Of a DNA stretch of 64,000 nt, positions 1 through 9,336 are shown in pieces. This DNA comes from Vanessa cardui (taxonomy: Eukaryota; Arthropoda; Insecta; Lepidoptera; Nymphalidae). The stretch spans positions 10,927,001-10,991,000 of the forward strand of contig NC_061134.1 of NCBI RefSeq assembly GCF_905220365.1, given 5' to 3'. Numbering within the stretch: the stretch's first letter is position 1; every line of letters starts with the position of its first letter. The notes under the pieces were generated by a model. That model made no database searches. It saw only the letters and a program-made list of their open reading frames with translations, and was not told where the DNA came from. Position numbers and translations under genes: made by a program.

Positions 1-1
1 G

Positions 2-17
2 CCTAACCTAACCTAAC
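2..17. repeat. Short CCTAA tandem, three copies
   Basis: Three CCTAA units, the complement of the insect telomere motif TTAGG, stand at the left edge and may continue outside the window. Three copies is within what interstitial motifs show by chance or by repeat spread, so this is not evidence of a chromosome end. Confidence 0.5.
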
Positions 18-156
18 TGGAAAATTGGAGTTTATCGATGACAAATTTCTTTAATTCTTTTAGGTTTTTCATATTTTTTATCTTGTACAACCGTAGTACC
101 ACTCTTTAACCGACCAGTAACTTTTTTGTACTCTTTAATACCAAAACTTTGTTTAA

Positions 157-468
157 AAGCAAAGTAAAAGTAAAGTAACAGCCTGTAAACTCCACTGCTG
201 GGATAAGGCCACCTCTTCCATTACGGAGAGAGTTTGAAACATATTCCACCACGCTGTTCCAATGCGAGTTGGTGGAATGTACATGTGGCAGAATTTCGAT
301 GAAATTAGACACATGCAGGTTTCCTCACGATGTTTTCCCTTCACCGCCGAGCACGAGATGAATTATAAAGACAAATTAAGCACTTATATATAGTGGTGCT
401 TGCCTGGATTTGAGCCCGCAATTATCGGTTAAGATGCACGCGTTCTAACCACTGGTCCATCTCAGCTC
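157..468 (-). mobile_element. tRNA-derived SINE, family A, copy 1
   Basis: Read on the minus strand this begins with a tRNA-like head: an A-box-like stretch next to GTGGTTAGAACGCG and a B-box-like run. It continues through a conserved body to a tail of GTAAA-type repeats. It is flanked by the 13-base direct repeat AAACTTTGTTTAA at 144-156 and 469-481, a target-site duplication from target-primed reverse transcription. The same insertion point is occupied by a SINE remnant in unit 2. Confidence 0.85.
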
Positions 469-1546
469 AAACTTTGTTTAATTACAACAATTTAGTACAT
501 CGCAATCTACATTCCTTTATATTATTCCGCACATCCAGGGCTAGAGATCTTCAAAATGAGACCAAAACCAATTTTCTATGTGCTGCTATCGTCTCATGGT
601 TACTAGGACTGAAATCGGCTTATGCTATTAATATGTAAGATAAATTTATTCAACTTGACAGCTGCTGCCATTTAAAAAGCAATGGAAAGTTATTTTATAG
701 ATGTAACAGATGTACAAGAGAAACCAGCTTGTTTATAGAACGTAAACAGATTCAGACCTCGTGGCTTTCCATGGATACCGCAGAAATTTCATGTCTTTGA
801 AAATCTCTAGCAATTCTAAAAAATATACGAGAATAATACAAATACGATTACAACAAAAATCCGCGATTTCAAACTGAAATCGGCATCACATATTTTGAAA
901 TACATAACAAAGAAAACGAATACTATATTAATAATAAAAGTTATTACAAAATATTGTGCAATAATCAAAGATATTATATAAGTATATAAATTTTATATAT
1001 GTAATAAAGTCAACGAGCACGTTCTTTTTATTGGCTATTCTGGGGTAGAGACGCCACTCTATATTAACTTAAAATTAAAGCATTATTTCTCCTTTAACCA
1101 ACATTTTTATGATAATAAATAAAAAAATTAAAGAACTAAAAACGACTTTTCACAAAAACCAACTAGTTATAATAGTCCATATCGTATCAATAGACTTATT
1201 CTGTAAAACCAAACTCGAAACTGACCGCCGATCGCGATCGTGAAATGTCAAAAGAGATAGGAAACTTAGAAACTTTAGAATAGTAAGTCTTATTGAGCAA
1301 ATGTACCGATTACTCATGCTCAGCTCAGTAAAGTCCTTCTCTTCTCTTTACGGGAGATTTTTGAATCTTATTCAACTATGCTGCTCTAGTGCCGTTTATT
1401 TTTGTTACGATATCTATATAACAATAATAATATAAATTTTATGCAGATTGATATAATATTTTCTTCTCTTTACGAAAGATTTTTGGACCTTATTCAACTA
1501 TGCTGCTCCAGTGCTGTATAATTTTGTTATGATATCCTGTTAACCA

Positions 1547-1800
1547 TTAAAATATAAAAAAAGATCTAAATATTCGTGTCTTATATCGAATTACTTTTTT
1601 GTTCCATTTGCTGTCGAAACGCTTGGCCCTTGGAGTAGTGTTGCAAAAAGCTTCATCAAAAGTATAACACCTCGCCTCGTTGCCTCCACTGGTGACAGGA
1701 GGGCTGGTTCGTTTTTTGCCCAGAGGATCGGAACTGCGATTCAACGGGGAAATACTGCTAGCATTCTTGCCACCATTCCACGCGGTCAAGATTTATACTA
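1547..1800 (-). repeat. Dispersed repeat, unassigned, related copy near window end
   Basis: A moderately GC-rich block inside unit 1 and absent from unit 3. Its minus strand shares a 29-base stretch ending in GGAATGGTGGCAAGAATGC with 63562-63595, after which the copies diverge and share a further GTTATACTTTT. The minus strand is open for 80 codons, but I recognise no protein family. Two copies in opposite orientation 62 kb apart suggest a mobile repeat. Confidence 0.5.
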
Positions 1801-2383
1801 GTAACTAGTTTTAGTTCATATTGGTATGTTATTAATTCCTATGTTAATAAACAATTGCGTTTATTCATCAAAATATCAATTTTTATAGTATTTTTATTCT
1901 GCTAAAATTTCCACTCAATGTTTTCGTTTTAAAGTCACGAAAATGCTGATAGAACAACGTTTGTGTCAACTACAGTAATGCTCCTAAAATGAACAACAAC
2001 AAATAAAAAGATTTTCTTTTTATGTGATAAAACTTTTTTTAAATATATTTGGAAAATCTAATGAAAAACGCTAGGCAGCTGACGGTGTAAGATGGCAAAG
2101 ATCATGTATTATAATAAAACTGTTTACCCTTATCATTAGTATCTATTATTGCATAAAAAAATATTTATATGTTTATTATGAACCCAATAAGTATACACGG
2201 TTAATTATACATGATTAATTTTTTTTCTTGTTTGTTAAACATCAAACAATATTGATATATGTTATTATAGAAGCAACGCTACCCCGTTTCTGTCCCCGTG
2301 ATTTTATTCACGTTTTTTTCTTATACAGCCGTAGTATCGCTCTCTAACGGGCCAGTCACTTTTTTCCGCTCTTTAATACTAAA

Positions 2384-2444
2384 TTAAAGTAAAGTAAAGT
2401 AACAGCCTGTAAATTTCCCACTGCTGGGATAAGGCCTTCTCTTA
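2384..2444 (-). mobile_element. SINE family A, 3' remnant
   Basis: The last 60 bases of the family A SINE: GTAAA tail repeats, then the CAGCCTGTAAATT...GGGATAAGGCC body end. It sits at the same point of the unit head as the complete SINE at 157-468, so it is probably a copy of that insertion made when the block was duplicated. It is cut off at 2444 where LINE sequence starts. Confidence 0.7.
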
Positions 2445-2494
2445 GGATTTAATATACACAAAACAGAATTTAAACTGTAAACACTGTTGAACTG

Positions 2495-4293
2495 TCATGC
2501 GTGGAACTCGAGCATACTATAGCAATGTGCGTGCACCAACCTCCACAATCGGATTTTAACCTTTTTGAATGTGTGATGGAGGACGCCCTTAAGCGAGTCT
2601 GTACTGGGCGAAAGAATATCGTTATTTGTGGAGATTTTAACATTGACATTTTAATGCAATCTTCCAAAAGTACTAGGTTCATAAATTTATTTCAATCTTT
2701 TCATCTAAATAACATATTTTGTGAACCTACAAGAATATCAGCGACTTCCGTAACCTGTATAGATAACGTGTTTTGTAATTGTGAGGCCGTTAATAAGGAA
2801 ATTTTGACAAACCTTACATCAGATCACTTTGGCCAAATGGTGTTAATAGGTATAAAAAAATTCAATAGAAACGAAAAATCACTTGTAGGCCAATTACTGT
2901 AAAAGGTTTAATCAACTTCAATGATGCTTTACAACGTAACCTTCCACAATTGAATCTTAGCTCAAATGATCCCGACTCTTTATATAATTCTCTTTTATAA
3001 TTAATTGATAACGAATTCAATAATATATTTCAGTTAAAAACTTTTTATCAAAACAATGAAATGCAGTTCTCAGACTGGGCCACTACCGGTATCTATATAA
3101 GTCGAAATAAATTATATGAGCTATATGAGCTTAAGAAATATAATCGTGATTGTAGATTTATCAATTTTGTTAAAAAATATTCTAAATTATTTAAACAAGT
3201 TTATCAAACAGCTCGTTCGTTGCATATTAAAAATAAAATCTTAAAATCTAAAAATAAAATGAAAACTACTTGGGATATTATAAGTTCGGAGACAGGTAGG
3301 TTGAAGTTTGATGCAGGGCAGTTATCCCTTAGTATAAAAGGCAAAATTGTAGGTAAAGATTTAGATGTGGCCAATGAATTCGAAGAATATTTCTCTTATA
3401 TTCCTCTGAATGTTACTAAAGGACTTAATACGTCACCTAATGACGCTTTAGACTTACTTAACTGTTACGTTCCCCAGAATGAGGTAGAATTTTCTTTTGA
3501 GAGTATAACTCCGCACGAAGTATTAAAAATAATTAAAACATTAAACTTTAAAAAAAAACAGTGATCTATGGGATTTATCAGTTACAATTATTAGCAATGT
3601 AAGTGTCGACTTGGCTCCTTATTTAGCTATCATCTTTAATAAATGTGTACAATCTGGTATCTTTCCTGATATGTTAAAATTAAGTAAAGTAATCCCATTA
3701 TTTAAATCCGTTGATAAAAATGATCCAAACAATTACAGACCGATCTCTATTTTGCCAGTATTGAGTAAAATTTTTAAAAAGTCATTCTTAATCAAATGCT
3801 ATTATACTTTAACTCGAATAAGATATTACATCCTCAACAGTTCGGTTTCACTAAAGGTCGCTCGACTACTGATGCGGGTGTAGCTTATGTCATATGGAAT
3901 GTTGTTATGGGGTAATGCAGCAGACATTGAAGTTGTTTTTACTCTACAGAAAAGAGCTATGAGATTCATTTACAATATTAGCTCTAGGACATCATTACCC
4001 GAAAAATTTAAAGAAATTGTTATATTAACGGCTGCTTCACAATATATTTATGATAATATAATGTTTATACACAAGAATATAAAAAAATATTCTATCAATG
4101 CTGATATACATACTATTAATACAAGAAATAAGAATAAACTTGTAACCCCCAGTTTCCGTTTGCATACGGTAAATAGAACGTTTTTGGGCAATGGTATACG
4201 CATATATAATAAGATACCGGAAAATATAATCAATTTACCATTCTCAAAATTTAAAAAGATTATTAACACTAAATAAATAAATAAATAAATAAA
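2495..4293 (+). pseudogene. Internally deleted Jockey/CR1-type LINE
   Basis: Non-LTR retrotransposon remnant. At 2501-2902 the end of an APE-type endonuclease is readable, with GDFNIDI and SDHFGQM motifs. At 3061-3564 and 3611-3800 comes the region leading into reverse transcriptase, with the NNYRPISILP motif. Around 3800-3885 the frame shifts and a QFGF.KGRST-like stretch passes directly into the C-terminal YG.LLWGNA...QKRA.R region at 3887-4276. The reverse transcriptase catalytic core with its YADD-type motif is missing. The copy ends in (TAAA)n at 4272-4293. It is broken by frameshifts, stops and a large deletion, so it cannot move by itself. Jockey versus CR1 assignment is tentative. Confidence 0.85.
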
Positions 4294-4360
4294 TCATATA
4301 CAAAAAGAGTACTTTTTAGAAAGAAACGGCTGGAGTTAGGCTCGGGTTCCATCATAGGAC

Positions 4361-4666
4361 ACAACAACAACAGCCTGTAAATTCCCACTGCTGGGCTAAA
4401 GGCCTCCTCTCCTTTTGAGGAGAGGGTTTGGAACATATTCCACCACGCTGTTCCAATGCGGGTTGGTGGAATACACATGTGGCAGAATTTCAATGAAATT
4501 TGTCACATGCAGGTTTCCTCACGATGTTTTCATTCACCGCTGAGCACGAGATGAATTATAAAGACAAAATAAGCACATGAATCAGCGGTGCTTGCCTAGG
4601 TTTGAACCCGCAATCATCGGTTAAAATGCATGTTTAAATGCGTTCTAACCACTGGGCCATCTCAGC
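4361..4666 (-). mobile_element. tRNA-derived SINE, family A, copy 2
   Basis: Full-length family A SINE in minus orientation, from the ACAACAACAACAG tail to the ATCTCAGC head. A small local duplication interrupts the ATGCACGCG region, which reads ATGCATGTTTAAATGCG here. Its tRNA-like head directly joins the tail of repeat unit 2. Confidence 0.85.
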
Positions 4667-4702
4667 AAACAATATTGTTATATGTTATTACAGAAGCAAA
4701 CG

Positions 4703-6395
4703 CTACCCCGTTTCTGTCCCGGTGAATTTTTTCATATTTTTTCTTAAACAGCCGCAGTATCGCTCTCTAACCGGCCAGTGACTTTTTTCCGCTCTTTAAC
4801 ATTAAACCTTTGTTAAATCTCTCTTTATTTTTCTTCACATCTACGGCTAGAATTTTTCAAAATGAGACTATAGCCAATTTTCTACGTGCTGGTATCGACC
4901 CATAATCACTGAGATCGGCTTATGCTATTAATATACAAATAAATCGAGTTTATACAGCTTGACAGCTGACGCCATTAAAAAACAATACAAACATATTTTA
5001 TGTAGGTACGAAACATTGAGCAACTTCTTTTACTGCTACAAGAGAAACCAGCTTGTTTTTAACATACACAGATTCAAACCTCGTGGCTTACCATAGATAC
5101 CGCAAAAATTTCATGTCATTGAAAATGTCCAATTATTAAAAGAAATATCCAAAAAGTATACGTCATTAATTCAATTACGATTTATGACAACGATCTTCTT
5201 TCAAACTAAGTTCGACATCACTTACTATCAAATACATAACAAAGAAAACTAATACTATATTAATAATAAAAGTTATTACAAAATATTGTGCAATAATCAA
5301 AGATAGATATATAAGTATATATATTTTATATATGTAATAAAGTCAACGAGCAGGTTCTTTTTATTGGCTATTTTACGTGGGGTAGAGACGCCACCCTATA
5401 ATAACTAAAAATTAAGGCATGATTTTTCCTTTAACCAATATTTTTCATTTTAATAAATAAAAAAATTAAGAAATGTTGATCGAATCTTTACAAAAATCGA
5501 TAATCATAATAGTGCATATCGTATCAATAGACTTATTCTGTAAAACCAAACTCGAAACCGACCGCAGATCACGAACGTGAAATGTCAAAAGTGATGTGAG
5601 ACTTTGGTAAGTCATATTGAGTAAATGTACAGTCAGAGTAAGAAAACCTTCGTCAGTTTTCAAATTCATTTTCTTATGCAGTCATAAACTCTTAGTACCT
5701 TTTGGATCTAAACATTGAATCATCGCGACGCAATATGTCATTCTCGATCGGTAAAGCAGATTGTCGCTCATGCTGAGTACACGAAAATAGATCTTAAGGT
5801 GACGACCCTTTTCTTACCCCGACTGTACCTATTACTCATGACTACTAGTTTTGAAATATTCAACAACTCAGTAATGTTATCGTCTCTTGACGGGAGATTT
5901 TTAGACCTTTTTCAACTATGCTGCTCTAGTGCCGTTAAATTTTGTTACGATATCTACATAACAATAATAATATCAATATTTTTGCAGATTGTTATATTAT
6001 TTTTATTCTCCTACGAATTTTTTTATTTTAAGTCACAAAAATGCTGAAAGAATAACGTTTGTATCAACGACAGTAATTGATTTAAATTAATAAATAAAAA
6101 TATTACATTTTTATTTGATAAAACATTTTTTAAATATATTTAGAAAATCTATTGAAAATACTAGACAGCTGACGATATAAGATGACAAAGTTCATGTATT
6201 AAAATAAAACTGTTTACACTTTATCATTAGCATTTATTATTGTATTAAAAAACACCAACATATTTATTTGTTTATTTTCAACGCATTTCCCAATGAGTAT
6301 ACACGACTATTGTTACATTATTAATTGTATTTCTTGTGTTGAACAACAAACAATATTGTTATATGTTATTATAGAAGCAACGCTTCCCCGTTTCT
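4703..6395. repeat. Large repeat block, unit 3
   Basis: The most continuous copy of the block, starting CCCCGTTTCTGTCC and ending CAACGCTTCCCCGTTTCTG. It lacks the unit 1 SINE and the 1455-1880 expansion, and carries a 196-bp MITE at 5630-5825 that unit 1 does not have. Short open frames here (for example 5715-6047) cross repeat boundaries and are not genes. Confidence 0.7.
5630..5825. mobile_element. 196-bp mariner/Tc1-type MITE with TA target duplication
   Basis: It begins CAGTCAGAGTAAGAAAA and ends TTTTCTTACCCCGACTG, an imperfect terminal inverted repeat of about 17 bases, flanked by TA (5628-5629 and 5826-5827). The matching point in repeat unit 1 is the uninterrupted site ATGTACCGATTACTC (1301-1315). 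A related, longer arrangement lies at about 44477-45240. Confidence 0.85.
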
Positions 6396-7257
6396 GTGCT
6401 GACATTCCGACATGTTTACCTCGCACAATCTCCGGGAGAAATTAGCATACTGTTTTTAGTAGCGCGTCGATGCTGCGCAGGCTGTGTTGAAAATATTGTG
6501 TAAACAACATTTGTTTGTATAATTGGAATATTTTCAACGTTTTTGTAATTAGAAATCTATTAATCTAGCAATTGTTTTTAATGTTATCTTTTCTAAATAT
6601 CATGTTGAAGAAAATACGATTAGTTGAGCTGTTGTTATAAAACATAATCACCATTTTTAATGTTACTCTAATTAATCCAGCAGAAGATACAAACACGCTT
6701 GACACATGACATGGTCGAAATTTAAAATAAATGAAGTTATTGAACAATTACATTATTTATTTATCAAAATGAATGATTTAAGAAAATAACACGATTTTCA
6801 TTGGAAGTATCAATCAATCTAGAATTCTAGACACGTCGACGATACAGCGATCATCAAAACGATGGCATTCATAAATTTCATATATGACCTATTTTTGTAT
6901 TGACCTACATGGACAAAATATAAACTCAAAGAGTCACACATTCACACAGAATTTAAAAAATATGATCATATAAGTGTTTTTGTATCAAATCTCGCTTAGA
7001 AACAAAATAGATTTGAATTATAATAATTTATACTAAATTTTAAAAATACTTGTTTTTACAAGTACTTATATTGTTTATTAATTTTGTATAAGTATATAAA
7101 TCGTTATGTAAAGGAGGCTCGTCTACAACCGGTCAATCACAAACCTGAACGACACAACACATTGTTAGCCTTAGTCCACATTGAAGCCATAATACAAGAT
7201 GTTTTTTTTTATAATTCAGTGTAAGCTTTTAATTTCCAATTAAAACCAAGACTTTTC
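6396..7257. other. Intergenic, nothing recognised
   Basis: AT-rich sequence after the repeat block. There is a moderately GC-rich patch at about 6400-6490, but I see no exon, RNA gene or repeat that I recognise. Confidence 0.5.
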
Positions 7258-7524
7258 AACCGACTTCAAAAAAAGGAGGAGGTTCTAAATTCGACCTGTA
7301 TGTTTTTCTATGTTTGTTACGCGATAACTCTGCCAATTATGAACCGATTTGAACAAATCTTTTTTCGGCAAATACCTCAAGGGTGGTCCCATTTAAATTT
7401 AATAATAAAAAAACAACCCCCAAGGGTTGAAAATTGGGGATGAACTTTTTTATACGCAATATCTCTGCCGATTATAAACCAATTTGAAAGATTATTTTTT
7501 GTGTTCACGCATTTGAAGTCGGTT
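7258..7524. mobile_element. Short element with AACCGACTTCAAA inverted ends
   Basis: AACCGACTTCAAA at 7258-7270 and its complement TTTGAAGTCGGTT at 7512-7524 bound about 267 bp with no coding capacity. It contains two related CTCTGCC.ATTATAAACC stretches. The layout fits a MITE-like lepidopteran repeat, but the family is not assigned. Confidence 0.6.
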
Positions 7525-7640
7525 TTTTTTTAAAGTTTTTATTATCTGCTTGAAACTCTTTACATTTTTATTACTTGTACAAGAAAGGAAATAGTTAAAT
7601 CAACGTCCAATTCTAGATCTGTGCGGCTTCACATATGTGG

Positions 7641-7874
7641 TCATCATCATCCTTACATAGTATAAAACAAAGTCACAGCTGTCTGTCCCTATGTATGGTT
7701 AGATCTTTAAATTTACGCAACGGACTTTGATGCGGTTTTTTTAATAGGTTTATGTGTTTAATACAACCACAATATAATAGAGAATGACTGATAAACTGTG
7801 AACATTGTAAGAGATTCTGCAGGATATTTAGTATAAGTATCGCACCCGTGCAAAGCCGGCTCGGGTTGCTTGTC
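7641..7874 (-). mobile_element. Dispersed LINE-tail-like repeat B, copy 1
   Basis: On the minus strand it reads from the AGCCGGCTTTGCACGGGTGC-type start to the ATAAAGTCATAGTATAAAAC-type end followed by ATGATGATGA. Related copies are at 22367-22640, 25741-25955 (minus) and 53354-53678. Non-coding; the short tandem ATG tail suggests an RTE-like retroposon end. Confidence 0.6.
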
Positions 7875-8182
7875 AAACATATTTCTTGTACGCTAGGCGA
7901 TGTAATCTGTTTTTTATTAGAAACAACTAATGTTATAAAGTAATACGTTTAAAGATGTCTGTTTCATGGTACGTACAAAAGCGAGATCCGTATTGGGCCA
8001 TCTAATAGTAAGATATACATATAGACATTCAAAGACATGTTTTAATATATTTTGGAATTATTATTTATTAGGAATATCTCATGTCTAACCTTAACTAAGA
8101 TTGTATGTCACTTGTGCTCTTGAACTGACTCATTAAAAACGTTGTACAACAATCTATATTAATATTATAAACGTGAAAGAAA

Positions 8183-8395
8183 CTCTGTGTGTTTGTTTGT
8201 CTGTCGCTCAAAATCAAAATAAACTTTATTCAAGTGAGCTTTTACAAGCACTTTTACCACCGCTCTTTCATGACCAAACCGCTGAACCAATTTTGATGAA
8301 ATTTGGTATGAAGCAAACTTGAAATCCAAGAAAGGACATAGGCTACTATTTTTGCCAGGCACATCTACAAACAATACCCTAAAACGCGAGCGAAT
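8183..8395. repeat. Dispersed repeat with TTTGTCTGTC...CTGAACCAATTTTGATG
   Basis: Non-coding block that recurs at about 20925-21075. Both contain the run ACCAATTTTGATGAAATTTGGTAT or a near match, followed by AAACTTGAA.TCC and an AAAACGC run. The family is not assigned. Confidence 0.5.
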
Positions 8396-8709
8396 CCGCG
8401 GTGGATTACTTGTACTTAATACTGCAGTTTAACGGTATAATAGTATTCTTGGATAGTAAAGTACCAAGTAACTACTTTACTTAAAACGACCACCTTTATA
8501 ATCGTACCAAGTATACTCGTACCCTCGTAGCTCTCTTACCAGAGCACAAGAGCCCAAGAGAGTAAGAGAACACAAAACTATTCTCTTGTTTAGTTTTCTC
8601 GTTTGTTCGCCATCGCTATGGACTTCAATGAACTGTCGATGTGTTGATGGAGAATTTATAATTGAATACACTAACATTTATAGGATTTTAGCACATAATT
8701 ACTCGTATA

Positions 8710-9006
8710 GCCGAGATGGCCTAGTGGTTAGAACACGTGCATCGTAACCGATGATTTCGAGTTCAAACCCAGGCAAGCACCGCTGATTCATGTGCTTAAT
8801 TTGTCTTTATAATTCATCTCGTGCTCGGCGGTGAAGGAAAACATCGTGAGGAAACCTGCATGTGTCTAATTTCATTGAAATTCTGCCACATGTGTATTCC
8901 GCCAACCCGCATTAAGATACCGTGGTGGAATATGTTTCAAGCCCTCTCCTTATTGGGAGAGGAGGCCACTAGCCCAGCGATGGGAAATTCACAGACTGCT
9001 ACTTTA
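8710..9006 (+). mobile_element. tRNA-derived SINE, family A, copy 3
   Basis: Plus-strand copy starting GCCGAGATGGCCTAGTGG (A-box region), with a GAGTTCAAACCC B-box-like run and the CAAGCACCGCTGATTCATG junction. The conserved body follows, ending GGGAAATTCACAGACTGCTACTTTA. No clear target duplication seen. Confidence 0.85.
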
Positions 9007-9336
9007 TTTTTTAATTTTATTATTATATGTATCACTTCATCTTCCTTCCTTACTTAAAAAAATATAATTAGCACAACTTGTTCAAATATAGTTCATTTGA
9101 ACAAACATTCCGTAGTAATTAATATTCGTAACATTTCAAAAGTGGAACGTTATTGTGTTGTGTGAACGAGCCTTTACTTAAGACTTGTTTTTAATAAAAT
9201 TCAAAAAAGGTTATAAATACTCGATTTACCAAGCGAAATATAAGCTTTTCTGGAATTATTCTAATTTCGTTCTTGTTGTAAACGGACGTAAGCGGTATCG
9301 TTTTTAAAAGTGAAAGTCAAGTATAATAATATTATA

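Larger units (their letters stand above)
51..2280. repeat. Large repeat block, unit 1
   Basis: This unit matches 4703-6395 over most of its length. Shared blocks include the head at about 60-150, the stretch near 540-640, the stretch near 905-1065, the stretch near 1195-1310 and the tail at about 1930-2280 ending in a GAAGCAACGCT sequence. It differs from unit 3 by a SINE at 157-468 and by extra sequence at about 1455-1880. The extra sequence contains a second copy of the TTCAACTATGCTGCTC stretch and a separate dispersed repeat at 1547-1800. There is no intact gene, and the element class is not recognised. Confidence 0.7.
2281..4702. repeat. Large repeat block, unit 2, interior replaced
   Basis: Only the unit head (2281-2383) and a 36-base tail (4667-4702) remain. 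The head is the same CCCGTTTCTGTCC...CCGCTCTTTAA sequence that starts unit 3. The interior is a truncated SINE, an internally deleted LINE and a second SINE. This is consistent with loss of the unit interior by recombination or with deletion accompanying insertions. Confidence 0.6.

Noticed and set aside
2..17. Telomere end
   Set aside because: Only three CCTAA copies, next to ordinary repeats; too few to claim a telomere or subtelomere.
5715..6047. 110-codon frame in repeat unit 3
   Set aside because: It crosses the right end of the 196-bp MITE and is not open in unit 1; no recognisable protein.
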